From contig CAIOKP010000126.1 in the NCBI GenBank assembly GCA_903858875.1, positions 1-38,215 of the forward strand: DNA of 38,215 nucleotides. The letters run 5' to 3'. Source of the DNA: an uncultured Sphingomonadales bacterium (GTDB lineage Bacteria > Pseudomonadota > Alphaproteobacteria > Sphingomonadales > Sphingomonadaceae). The notes beneath the pieces were generated by a model that had not been told where the DNA came from, made no database searches, and worked only from the letters and a program-made list of their open reading frames with translations. A program made the position numbers and the translations under genes. This document shows positions 19,430-26,518 of the stretch, piece after piece; positions within the stretch are counted from its first letter, which is position 1, and each line of letters starts with the position of its first letter.

Positions 19430-19591
19430 ATGACCGCGCCGCCCTCGCCCTGCAATGGCATTTGCCAGATCGCGCCCAAGAGTGGGTGGTGCCTCGGCTG
19501 TGCGCGGACGATCGACGAGATCGCGGCTTGGCCAATGATGACGGCGGTTGAAAAACAGGCGGTGCTGGATCGGCTGCGCCTGCGGCGGTGA
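19430..19591 (+). CDS. DUF1289 small cysteine-rich protein
   Basis: This protein of about 53 residues contains SPCNGICQI and WCLGCART followed by IDEIAAW, the four-cysteine pattern of DUF1289, likely a small metal-binding protein. An alternative in-frame start at 19376 would add 18 arginine-rich residues without family similarity; the ATG at 19430 follows a GGGGG stretch and begins just before the conserved part. The gene is convergent with mmcB, with one base between the stop codons. The function of the family is unknown. Confidence 0.85.
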   Translation: MTAPPSPCNGICQIAPKSGWCLGCARTIDEIAAWPMMTAVEKQAVLDRLRLRR

Positions 19592-19592
19592 T

Positions 19593-20078
19593 TTAGGCGC
19601 CGCCCCATGTGGTGATGCGCGGGTCCAGCGCGACGGCTTGCCGGCGCAGCGCCGCGCGCGCCAACCGTTCGACCTCCACCTTGCGCCGGGCCGCCGCCAG
19701 CGGCATCAGCGGCGCGGGCCGCAGGATTTCGGCGTCATAGCCATCGGCCACAATCACCCCGCATTGATCGGGCCGGAACGCGTCTGTATCCATACAGGCA
19801 CGATCGAGATGCGTCGCCAGCCCCCAAAAGAATCGGTCGCAATAATCAAGGTAATCGGGCCATTTGCCATCCCCCATCAGATCAGCCTTGGCGACCTTGA
19901 TCTCGACGATGATCACCTGCCCCTTGGCATCGATGCCCATCAGATCGGCCCGCCGCCCATTGCGCAACGGCATTTCGGGCAGGCACCAAATATCGTTACG
20001 GGCAAACAGCCGCGATATGCCCCGCGCCACGGCGGCGGCATCAGGCAGAGCGGGCGAATCGGTCGAGACAGACATCAT
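19593..20078 (-). CDS. mmcB: MmcB family DNA repair protein (PD-(D/E)XK nuclease-like)
   Basis: This 161-residue cytoplasmic protein matches the DUF1052/MmcB family. Residues Glu35, Asp45 (GRRADLMGID) and Glu59-Ile-Lys61 (VIIVEIKVAKADL) form the PD-(D/E)XK nuclease signature, followed by the family segment DGKWPDYLDYCDRFFW. In Caulobacter, mmcB is SOS-controlled and contributes to mitomycin C resistance. Two ATG codons stand in tandem; the first (20078) is used here. A perfect LexA box lies 13 bases upstream, so the gene should be induced by DNA damage from its own promoter, even though another gene precedes it on the same strand. Confidence 0.93.
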   Translation of the reverse strand: MMSVSTDSPALPDAAAVARGISRLFARNDIWCLPEMPLRNGRRADLMGIDAKGQVIIVEIKVAKADLMGDGKWPDYLDYCDRFFWGLATHLDRACMDTDAFRPDQCGVIVADGYDAEILRPAPLMPLAAARRKVEVERLARAALRRQAVALDPRITTWGGA

Positions 20079-20091
20079 CGCCCGACTTTAG

Positions 20092-20106
20092 GAACATATT
20101 GGGAAC
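20092..20106 (-). promoter_or_regulatory. LexA (SOS) box upstream of mmcB
   Basis: The minus strand reads GTTCCCAATATGTTC, an exact GTTC-N7-GTTC match to the alphaproteobacterial LexA site. It ends 13 bases before the mmcB start codon, and TTGAAA (20112-20107), a possible -35 element, lies directly upstream, so bound LexA would block RNA polymerase. Confidence 0.9.
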
Positions 20107-20137
20107 TTTCAAGCGCCTTGCGGGCAATCGCCGCGGC

Positions 20138-20554
20138 CTAATGCTGCGATTCGTCCGCCGGGTCCGCTGGGGCCAGAGCCAACAGGCCGCTCCGCGCCGC
20201 AACAAATTCTTGCCACAACGCGCGCGCCGCCGGGGCGGCATTTCCGCCGCGTTCATGCACCGCCAACAGCGCGGTCACGCCCGGCTCCATCATCGCCACC
20301 AAATCGCCGATCATCTGTTCGATCAACACTTGCCGTCGGGCATGGGCGTGCCGCAAACCCCGCGGAAAAGCCAAATGTTCGGCCGATCCCGCCCTAATTT
20401 CCTCACCGGCCAGCGCTGCAATCGCCGCCCCCGCCTCGCGCAGGGCCACCCATTGCAACGCCAACGGATCGACATGATCCACCCCCAGCGCCGGCGCGGT
20501 GGCCAGTGCGGTGAAGTGCGGTTCGGAGTCGGAGGGTATCGCGGTCATGGCCAT
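20138..20554 (-). CDS. Hypothetical protein
   Basis: This 138-residue, Ala-rich and mostly helical protein has no signal peptide, membrane segment or catalytic motif that I recognise. Segments such as HVDPLALQWVALREAGAA and HARRQVLIEQMIGDLVAMM look like real, moderately conserved helices. It precedes mmcB by 59 bases on the same strand. The start is the ATG at 20554; a second ATG two codons later is possible. No strong ribosome-binding site is seen. A CtrA-like site lies about 30 bases upstream. Confidence 0.65.
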   Translation of the reverse strand: MAMTAIPSDSEPHFTALATAPALGVDHVDPLALQWVALREAGAAIAALAGEEIRAGSAEHLAFPRGLRHAHARRQVLIEQMIGDLVAMMEPGVTALLAVHERGGNAAPAARALWQEFVAARSGLLALAPADPADESQH

Positions 20555-20584
20555 AGTATCTAACAGCCGCGTCTTGCCAAATTG

Positions 20585-20599
20585 TTAACCATCAATTGA
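20585..20599. promoter_or_regulatory. CtrA-like binding site
   Basis: TTAACCATCAATTGA matches TTAA-N7-TTAA with one mismatch and contains the TTAACCAT half-site described for CtrA in Caulobacter. It lies 30 bases before the minus-strand gene starting at 20554 and 112 bases before tRNA-Arg on the other strand. Short AT-rich motifs can arise by chance. Confidence 0.35.
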
Positions 20600-20710
20600 C
20601 CGCCGGGTCGGTTTCAACCGGGAATACGCGGGTGTGGATGACTCTGACGCGGTTTGTGCAAAACCTCTGGCGCTTCGAGGCAACCGCTGCTAACCGCGCA
20701 ACTCTGGCGC

Positions 20711-20787
20711 GCACCCGTAGCTCAGCTGGATAGAGTACTGCCCTCCGAAGGCAGGGGTCACTGGTTCGAATCCAGTCGGGTGCACCA
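20711..20787 (+). tRNA. tRNA-Arg (anticodon CCG)
   Basis: The acceptor arms GCACCCG (20711-20717) and CGGGTGC (20777-20783) pair fully, followed by discriminator A and an encoded CCA. The D arm (GCTCAGCTGGATAGAGT) is present, the anticodon stem CTGCC/GGCAG encloses the loop CTCCGAA with anticodon CCG, and the T arm contains GGTTCGAATCC. It reads CGG codons. No integrase or duplicated tRNA end is seen nearby. Confidence 0.98.
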
Positions 20788-20908
20788 TTATTTGGCCAGG
20801 TGTCGCAAGGGGTCGCGACGGGAATGCCGTTGGCTCGCTTGTGGACCATGCTGGTTTGCGCTGATGCTGGCCCTTTTCAAACTTTCATCCGCCGGGCACT
20901 ATGTGGGT

Positions 20909-22051
20909 ATGACCAATCCACAACAGGCCATTGATGAGGCCCTTTCCGCGCTCGCTCATCGCAATCCTGCCCGCGCGGCCCAGTTGCTGCACGCGGTGGC
21001 GGGCCAGGTGCCGGAAGCCGAGATGCCTTGGCTGGCGCTGGCCAATGCCGAAATGGCACTGGGCCGGCTCGACGCGGCGGAGGCGGCAATGGATCGCCAA
21101 CTGGCGCTCGATCACCGCGATATTGGCAGCTTGCTGATGAAGGGGATGCTGCGTGAACGGCGGGGAGATTCGCGCGCCGCGTCCAGTTTTTACATGGCGG
21201 CGGTGAACCAGCAGGCAGCCTATGGCGGCGCCCCGGCCGAACTGGCGCCATTGTTGGAACATGCCGGGCGCTATGTCGCCACGGCGCAGTCGGCCTATAT
21301 CGCGCATTTGGAAGCGTCGGTGGGCGAGGGGCTTTCGCCGGCGATGCGCGAGGCGATCGATATGTTGGCGGGGCGACGTGGGATCGACCTGCAACAGCCT
21401 TCGCTTTTCTATTACCCCGGCCTGCCGCAGAAGCGGTTCTACGATCCTGCGGAATTTCCGTGGTTGCAGGCGATGCTGGATCTGTTGCCGGATATGCAGG
21501 CGGAATTGCGCGCGGTGGCGGGCGCTTCGGGTGCGGATGGGGCCGGTTTTGCGCCCTACGTTCGCACCGCCCCAGACCGGCCGGCGGCGAACAACCCGCT
21601 GCGCGATGATCCGGCGTGGAGTGCTTTTCATTTCTGGCGCGATGGCGCCATTGTGGAGGAACATGCCGCCTTGTGCCCGGCGACCATGGCCGCGCTGGCC
21701 CACGCGCCGATGCCGATGATTCCGGGGCGGGCGCCGACCGCCATCTGGTCACGGTTGGCGCCGGGCACGCATATCGCCCCGCATAACGGGATGCTCAATT
21801 CGCGGCTGATCTGTCACATTCCTATCCGCACTGCCCCCGGATGCAGTTTTCGCGTCGGCAGCGAAACGCGGAATTGGGAGGAGGGCGTGCCCTTCGTTTT
21901 CGACGATTCGATGAATCACGAGGCGCGCAACGATGGGCCCGAGGCGCGGGTTGTCCTGCTGTTCGAAATCTGGCGCCCGGAAATCGGCGCGGCGGATCGG
22001 GCGGCCATTGGCCGGGTGTTTCAGGCCATTGAGGGATTTGGCGAAGGATAG
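20909..22051 (+). CDS. TPR-containing aspartyl/asparaginyl beta-hydroxylase family protein (copy 2)
   Basis: This 380-residue protein is a second Fe(II)/2-oxoglutarate dioxygenase of the AspH type. The first 160 residues are TPR-like (QAIDEALSALAHRNPARAA; MPWLALANAEMALGRLDAAE). The catalytic part keeps His292 (APHNG), His303, FRVGSETRNW, His337 (FDDSMNHEARN) and Arg347, ten residues after the second iron ligand. It is clearly a paralogue of the copy at 4019-5230, with the same domain order, but the region before the active site differs. No export signal is seen. It follows tRNA-Arg by 121 bases and precedes the D-lactate dehydrogenase gene. The ATG at 20909 is chosen because the frame before it overlaps the tRNA. 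The target is unknown. Confidence 0.88.
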   Translation: MTNPQQAIDEALSALAHRNPARAAQLLHAVAGQVPEAEMPWLALANAEMALGRLDAAEAAMDRQLALDHRDIGSLLMKGMLRERRGDSRAASSFYMAAVNQQAAYGGAPAELAPLLEHAGRYVATAQSAYIAHLEASVGEGLSPAMREAIDMLAGRRGIDLQQPSLFYYPGLPQKRFYDPAEFPWLQAMLDLLPDMQAELRAVAGASGADGAGFAPYVRTAPDRPAANNPLRDDPAWSAFHFWRDGAIVEEHAALCPATMAALAHAPMPMIPGRAPTAIWSRLAPGTHIAPHNGMLNSRLICHIPIRTAPGCSFRVGSETRNWEEGVPFVFDDSMNHEARNDGPEARVVLLFEIWRPEIGAADRAAIGRVFQAIEGFGEG

Positions 22052-22071
22052 GGTGCGGTTTTACCCTGCGT

Positions 22072-22089
22072 TGTGGCACATGTGGCAAA
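22072..22089. repeat. 9-bp tandem repeat upstream of dld
   Basis: TGTGGCACA is followed directly by TGTGGCAAA (8 of 9 bases identical), 63 bases before the dld start codon. Two sites spaced by about one helical turn could bind a regulator in tandem; nothing else supports this. Confidence 0.35.
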
Positions 22090-22152
22090 GCGCAGAGGCG
22101 TGTTTGTGCGGCGGTTCTCGCCTTTTGCTGTCTTGACGGGGACAACCATCCG

Positions 22153-23886
22153 ATGAGCCGATCGACACCTGCCACCCATGCCCTGCTCGACCGTTTGCGT
22201 CAGGTGGTGGGCGCACGCCATGTGCTGACCGGGGCAAAGGCGACGCATCGGTTTTCCCATGGCTATCGCTGTGGGTCGGGCGCGGTGTTGGCGGTGGTGC
22301 AGCCGGGCTCGCTGGTTGAACAGTGGCGGGTGTTACAGGCGTGTGTTGCGGCCGATGTGATCCTGATCTGTCAGGCGTCGAACACCGGCCTGACCGGCGG
22401 GTCCACGCCCGATGGCGTATACGATCGCCCGGTGGTGGTGCTCAGCACGCGGCGGTTGACGGGCGTCCAACTGATCCGCGATGGGCAACAGGTCGTGTGC
22501 CTGCCGGGCGCCACGCTGTATGAACTCGAGGCGCAATTGCGACCGTTGGGGCGTGAACCGCATTCGGTGATTGGGTCGTCCTGTATCGGCGCCAGCGTGA
22601 TAGGCGGCGTGTGCAATAATTCGGGCGGCGCGTTGGTACGGCGCGGCCCTGCCTATACCGAACTTGCGCTCTATGCGCGGGTGGACGAGACGGGGTGTCT
22701 GCAACTGGTCAACCATCTCGGCATTGCGTTGGGCGACGAACCAGAGGCGATGCTGGCACGGCTGGAGGCGGGCGAGTATGCGCCCGGCGACATTGATCCG
22801 GCGGACCAGCGCGCCGCGAGCGATCATCGCTATGCCGACCATGTGCGCGCGATTGACGCCGCGACCCCGGCGCGGTTCAACGCCGATGCGACCCGCCTGT
22901 TCGAGGCGTCGGGCAGCGCGGGCAAGGTGGCGCTGTTTGCGGTGCGGCTGGATACGTTCGTCAAGGATGCTGCGACCCATGTCTTTTACATCGGCACCAA
23001 TTCCGCTGGTGAATTGACCGCCCTGCGCCGCGCGATACTTGCGAATTTCAAGGCGTTGCCGGTCGCGGGCGAATATCTCCACCGCGACTGTTTCGACATC
23101 GCCGCGCGCTATGGCAAGGACATGTACATCGCCATCCGCAAGCTGGGCACAGACCGTTTGCCGGCGTTGTTTGCCGCCAAGGCACGGTTCGATGCGCTGG
23201 CCGCCGGCCTGCCTTTTGTGCCGGCCAGCCTGTCGGACCGGGTGTTGCAATGGGTGGCCGACCGATTGCCCGACCATCTGCCGGCGCGCCTATGGACGTG
23301 GCGCGACCGCTATGAACATCACCTGATGTTGCGCGTGACGGGCGAGGGGCTGGCGGAAACACGCGCATATCTGGCGGCGCATTTCCCGTCCGCCGATGGC
23401 GATGTGTTCGAATGTACGCCAGAGGAAGCGACGGCAGCGTTCCTCCACCGCTTTGCCGCAGCGGGGGCGGCGATTCGCTATCGTCAGGTGCATCCGGCCG
23501 AAGTCGAGGATATCGTCGCGCTCGATATCGCCCTGCCACGCAATGGCGAGGATTGGGTCGAACGCTTGCCCGAGGCGATTGAACGGCCGATCCTGCACAA
23601 GCTTTATTATGGGCATTTCCTGTGTCAGGTGTTCCATCAGGATTACATCGTCGCCAAGGGCACCGATTGCGTCGCGCTCGAACATGCGATGTTGCCGCTG
23701 CTCAACCTGCGGGGCGCCGAATATCCCGCCGAACACAATGTCGGGCATTTGTACGAGGCTAAGCCCGCGTTAAGGGCGCATTACGCGGCGCTGGACCCGT
23801 GCAATGTGTTCAACCCGGGCATCGGCCATACGTCGCGCATCAAGCGGCAACCGAATGTGACGGGCCATTGCGATGCCGGTCATTGA
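22153..23886 (+). CDS. dld: D-lactate dehydrogenase (quinone), FAD-dependent
   Basis: This 577-residue peripheral membrane flavoenzyme oxidises D-lactate to pyruvate and feeds electrons to the quinone pool. The FAD-binding type 4 domain is seen in QASNTGLTGGSTP (about 74-86), RLTGVQLI and GSSCIGASVIGGVCNNSGG (141-159). The second half (KVALFAVRLDTF, THVFYIGTNS, HRDCFDIAARYGKDMY, RYEHHLMLRVTGEG) matches the membrane-binding domain of E. coli Dld (571 residues). The C-terminus reads ALDPCNVFNPGIGHTS. The start at 22153 gives the usual length. It links to the bc1 complex at the end of the window through ubiquinol, though the two are not in one operon. Confidence 0.96.
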   Translation: MSRSTPATHALLDRLRQVVGARHVLTGAKATHRFSHGYRCGSGAVLAVVQPGSLVEQWRVLQACVAADVILICQASNTGLTGGSTPDGVYDRPVVVLSTRRLTGVQLIRDGQQVVCLPGATLYELEAQLRPLGREPHSVIGSSCIGASVIGGVCNNSGGALVRRGPAYTELALYARVDETGCLQLVNHLGIALGDEPEAMLARLEAGEYAPGDIDPADQRAASDHRYADHVRAIDAATPARFNADATRLFEASGSAGKVALFAVRLDTFVKDAATHVFYIGTNSAGELTALRRAILANFKALPVAGEYLHRDCFDIAARYGKDMYIAIRKLGTDRLPALFAAKARFDALAAGLPFVPASLSDRVLQWVADRLPDHLPARLWTWRDRYEHHLMLRVTGEGLAETRAYLAAHFPSADGDVFECTPEEATAAFLHRFAAAGAAIRYRQVHPAEVEDIVALDIALPRNGEDWVERLPEAIERPILHKLYYGHFLCQVFHQDYIVAKGTDCVALEHAMLPLLNLRGAEYPAEHNVGHLYEAKPALRAHYAALDPCNVFNPGIGHTSRIKRQPNVTGHCDAGH

Positions 23887-24125
23887 TCGCGATCGGTCGC
23901 CCGGGACAGTTTTGCCCCAACCGATTCGTTTGTTTGCCAATTGCGCTGAAAACCGCCGGGATTTGGCGATGAAACAGGCGATGCAACCCCTTGTGGCACG
24001 GCGATTTTGCGTTTCCCCTTCTTTTCCGGCGAAAGTGATGCTAAGAGGCGCCCGCTAACGTCGCTTTAGACGGATAATCTGGTCGCTCTGTCGACCTCCT
24101 TTGTCCCCCAGTAGCTTCACGCAGC

Positions 24126-24154
24126 AGACACTCGCGACCTTTTCGCGGGGGTCT
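24126..24154 (+). promoter_or_regulatory. Leader hairpin upstream of the cold-shock gene
   Basis: CGCGA (24133-24137) pairs with TCGCG (24143-24147) around CCTTT, and AGAC (24126-24129) pairs with GTCT (24151-24154) across a small internal loop. The hairpin is followed by the A/T-only TTAATTTAATT and then the AAAGGA ribosome-binding site of the cold-shock gene. It may be a leader structure of the cold-shock mRNA. The rest of the 295-base gap (23887-24181) shows no convincing promoter or gene. Confidence 0.45.
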
Positions 24155-24181
24155 TAATTTAATTGGCCAAAGGATGCCTAC

Positions 24182-24388
24182 ATGATCACCGGAACTGTCA
24201 AATTCTTCAACGCCGACAAGGGCTATGGCTTTATCGCTCCCGAGACCGGCGGTGGCGATGCCTTCGTTCACATCTCGGCTGTGGAACGTGCCGGCCTGTC
24301 GACCCTTCAGAAGGACCAGCGCGTTTCGTACGAACTGGAAACCGACCGTCGTGGTAAGACCTCGGCTGTGAACCTTCAGGTCGCTTGA
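24182..24388 (+). CDS. CspA-type cold-shock protein
   Basis: This 68-residue single cold-shock-domain protein binds single-stranded RNA or DNA and acts as an RNA chaperone. RNP1 is KGYGFI (13-18) and RNP2 is DAFVHI (26-31), with the usual N-terminal GTVKFFN and C-terminal GKTSAVNL. AAAGGA lies 7 bases before the ATG. Codons are strongly biased toward GGT, CTG and AAG, unlike the flanking genes, which suggests high expression. The long leader with a hairpin is typical of cold-shock genes. A DUF6481-like gene follows after 16 bases. Confidence 0.96.
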   Translation: MITGTVKFFNADKGYGFIAPETGGGDAFVHISAVERAGLSTLQKDQRVSYELETDRRGKTSAVNLQVA

Positions 24389-24404
24389 CCGGAAGGCGGG
24401 TCTG

Positions 24405-24569
24405 ATGCGCGGTAGTAAGGTGCAAGGTTACCGGGAGCCAGGCTTTCAGGAACGGGTGGCTTCGGCCACTCGCGCCCGGAACAGCGCTCTCGACAAGTTG
24501 CGGGCGCGCCAAAAGGCCGATCCCGTGGAACCGGCGCCGGACGCCGCGCAAAAGGGCCCCAACGACTAA
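24405..24569 (+). CDS. DUF6481-like small basic protein
   Basis: This 54-residue protein begins MRGSKVQGYREPGFQERVAS and continues with ARNSALDKLRARQKADP. The pattern YREPGFQERV...A...K...L.KLRARQ is that of the short charged DUF6481 proteins often found beside cold-shock genes in sphingomonads. It is shorter than many members, whose C-terminal helix is longer. GGAAGGCGGG lies before the ATG. It starts 16 bases after the cold-shock gene and was probably read from the same message. The function is unknown; an RNA-associated role is inferred only from its neighbour and charge. Confidence 0.75.
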   Translation: MRGSKVQGYREPGFQERVASATRARNSALDKLRARQKADPVEPAPDAAQKGPND

Positions 24570-24590
24570 GTTGGTGTCGGGGAAAGTAGC

Positions 24591-25262
24591 ATGATCCCGC
24601 GCGAATTATTGGGAACGGCGCAAGTGCCGGGCGGCGAAGACCTTCGCCTGTACCGACACGGCGCCGATTTCATGATCGTGCTGGATCGCAACGAGTTGAT
24701 GAGCACGCGGATGCGCGGCTCGGAGGAGGCGCTGGCAACGATGAGTTGCGAGCGAATCGCCGGCCGGGCAAAACCGCACCTGTTGATCGGTGGCTATGGC
24801 ATGGGTTTTACCCTGCGGGCTGCCCTCGCTGTGCTACCCCCCGACGCCACAGTCACTGTGGCCGAACTGGTCCCCGAAATTCTCGATTGGGCCCGTGGCC
24901 CGATGCAGGAATTGGCGGCCAATTGCCTCGATGACCCCCGCGTGCGGGTGGTAGAGGCCGACGTCGTGGACGTCATTCGATCTTCCGCTGGCGACTTTGA
25001 CGCGATATTGCTCGACGTCGACAATGGCCCCGATGGGCTGGTCCGCCATGCCAACAATCAGCTTTATTCCGAGCGCGGCCTGCGCGCTGCCATGGCGGCG
25101 CTGCGCGCCCGCGGGGTGTTGGCGATTTGGTCCGCGGCAAAGGACGATGTGTTTGCCCGCCGGTTGAAATCGGCTGGCTTTGCGGTCGATGAAGTCGCCG
25201 TGCGCGCCCGCAGCAATGGCAAGGGCGCCAAGCACATCATCTGGTTCGCCGCACTGCCCTAA
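24591..25262 (+). CDS. Spermidine-synthase-like protein (class I methyltransferase fold)
   Basis: This 223-residue protein has the Rossmann-like fold of the spermidine synthase/SAM-methyltransferase group: HLLIGGYGMGFTLRAAL (nucleotide loop, residues 67-72 GGYGMG), VTVAELVPEIL with acidic Glu92, RVRVVEADVVDVI, and DAILLDVDNGPDGL (140-150). The N-terminal beta domain of true SpeE is short here and the polyamine-site residues are not all evident, so aminopropyltransferase activity is uncertain. It follows the DUF6481-like gene after 21 bases on the same strand and is convergent with the epimerase gene. Confidence 0.85.
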   Translation: MIPRELLGTAQVPGGEDLRLYRHGADFMIVLDRNELMSTRMRGSEEALATMSCERIAGRAKPHLLIGGYGMGFTLRAALAVLPPDATVTVAELVPEILDWARGPMQELAANCLDDPRVRVVEADVVDVIRSSAGDFDAILLDVDNGPDGLVRHANNQLYSERGLRAAMAALRARGVLAIWSAAKDDVFARRLKSAGFAVDEVAVRARSNGKGAKHIIWFAALP

Positions 25263-25319
25263 CGCCGACGGGGCGGCGGAACAGGCCACGGCCCAGTCCC
25301 ACCAGCCATTCCGCGCGCC

Positions 25320-26318
25320 TTACAGCGCGTTGTAATCCTTGTACCACCGCACGAAATTCGGCACCCCGACGTCGATGCTGGTGGTCGGCCGATAGCCCAG
25401 ATCGCGCGAGATCGCGTCGATGTCGGCAAAGCTCTGGCGGACGTCGCCGGGCTGCATCGGCTGGAAATCGATAATTGCCTTCTTGCCGCATTCGGCTTCG
25501 AGGATCTCGACCACCTTCATCAGATGTTCCGACTTGTGGTTGCCGATGTTGTACAACCGGTGCGGCTTGGTGCTGCCCCCGGCCTTGACCGCGCCATCGT
25601 CGGGCGGCGGATTGTCCAGCGAGGCGACCACGCCGCTGATGATGTCGTCGATATAGGTGAAGTCGCGGTACATATCGCCGTTGTTGAACACAGCGATCGG
25701 CTTTTCGGCCAGAATGGCGCTGGCGAACAGCCACATCATCATGTCGGGCCGGCCCCAGGGGCCATAGACGGTGAAAAACCGCAAGCCGGTCAGCGGCAGG
25801 CGATAGAGATGGGCGTAGGTCTCGCTCATCAACTCGTCCGCCTTTTTGGTCGCGGCATAGAGGCTGATCGGCTGATCCACCCGGTCCTCAACGGCGAACG
25901 GCATCTTGGTATTGCCGCCATAGACCGACGACGATGACGCATAGACCATATGCTCGACCCCGCGATGGCGCGCGATTTCCAGCATGTTGAGATGGCCCGC
26001 CAGATTGGCGTGCAGATAGGCATGTGGATGGGTGATCGAATAGCGCACCCCGGCCTGCGCCCCCAGATGCACGATCCGGTCAAAGCTGTGGCCATCCAGC
26101 GCGGCGACCAGCGGTTCGTAGAGCGCGAAATCCTGGCGGATGAAAATGAACTGGTCGCCGCCCAATTCGCGCAACCGGGCCAGCCGCGCCTCTTTCAGCG
26201 CGACATCGTAATAGTCGTTGACGCAATCCAGCCCGATCACTGTGTTGCCGCGCGCCAACAGCCTAACGCTCACGCTAAAGCCGATAAAGCCGGCCGCGCC
26301 CGTCACCAGAACCTTCAT
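25320..26318 (-). CDS. NAD-dependent nucleotide-sugar epimerase (UDP-glucuronate 4-epimerase-like)
   Basis: This 332-residue extended SDR enzyme has the NAD-binding GAAGFIG motif at residues 7-13, the catalytic SSSSVYGG and YAATKKADE (Tyr-x3-Lys), RFFTVYGPWGRPDMM, and the late segments DMYRDFTYIDDII and GDVRQSFADI. NDYYDVALKEARLARL near the N-terminus is typical of UDP-glucuronate 4-epimerases, which make UDP-galacturonate for surface polysaccharides. The start at 26318 follows AAGGAATATGGC. No other polysaccharide gene lies beside it, so it stands alone, divergent from the Tad-type genes. Confidence 0.93.
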   Translation of the reverse strand: MKVLVTGAAGFIGFSVSVRLLARGNTVIGLDCVNDYYDVALKEARLARLRELGGDQFIFIRQDFALYEPLVAALDGHSFDRIVHLGAQAGVRYSITHPHAYLHANLAGHLNMLEIARHRGVEHMVYASSSSVYGGNTKMPFAVEDRVDQPISLYAATKKADELMSETYAHLYRLPLTGLRFFTVYGPWGRPDMMMWLFASAILAEKPIAVFNNGDMYRDFTYIDDIISGVVASLDNPPPDDGAVKAGGSTKPHRLYNIGNHKSEHLMKVVEILEAECGKKAIIDFQPMQPGDVRQSFADIDAISRDLGYRPTTSIDVGVPNFVRWYKDYNAL

Positions 26319-26460
26319 GCCATATTCCTTTTTCGTCCCGGCGGGACATCCATCGTCGCCAGACCTAGCGCGAAAGGGCCTAACAAACGGTTTTGCCGGT
26401 GCAAGGCCTGATGCGCCCGGCGCGGGGCAAAAGCCAGGAAAGCGGCGGTTTGGCGATAGG

Positions 26461-26475
26461 TTAACCAATTGTTTA
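26461..26475. promoter_or_regulatory. CtrA-like site upstream of the Tad-type genes
   Basis: TTAACCAATTGTTTA fits TTAA-N7-TTAA with one mismatch, 43 bases before the tadE-like ATG. CtrA controls pilus genes in Caulobacter, which makes the position plausible. A -35/-10 pair is not clear. Confidence 0.35.
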
Positions 26476-26518
26476 GTCCGGCATTAGATATTGCGCGTAA
26501 CCAAGGAGGATTCGGGCC

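Noticed and set aside
20641..20710. Three imperfect ACTCTGRCGC-like repeats before tRNA-Arg
   Set aside because: Spacing is irregular and the copies are short; chance similarity in GC-rich sequence is likely.
20711..20787. tRNA-Arg as an integration site of a mobile element
   Set aside because: No integrase gene, repeated tRNA 3' end, or shift in base composition is seen on either side.
20592..20849. Minus-strand 85-residue frame containing [21 protein letters not shown]
   Set aside because: It is the reverse complement of tRNA-Arg and its flanks. This peptide is a familiar spurious annotation created by antisense translation of such tRNA genes.
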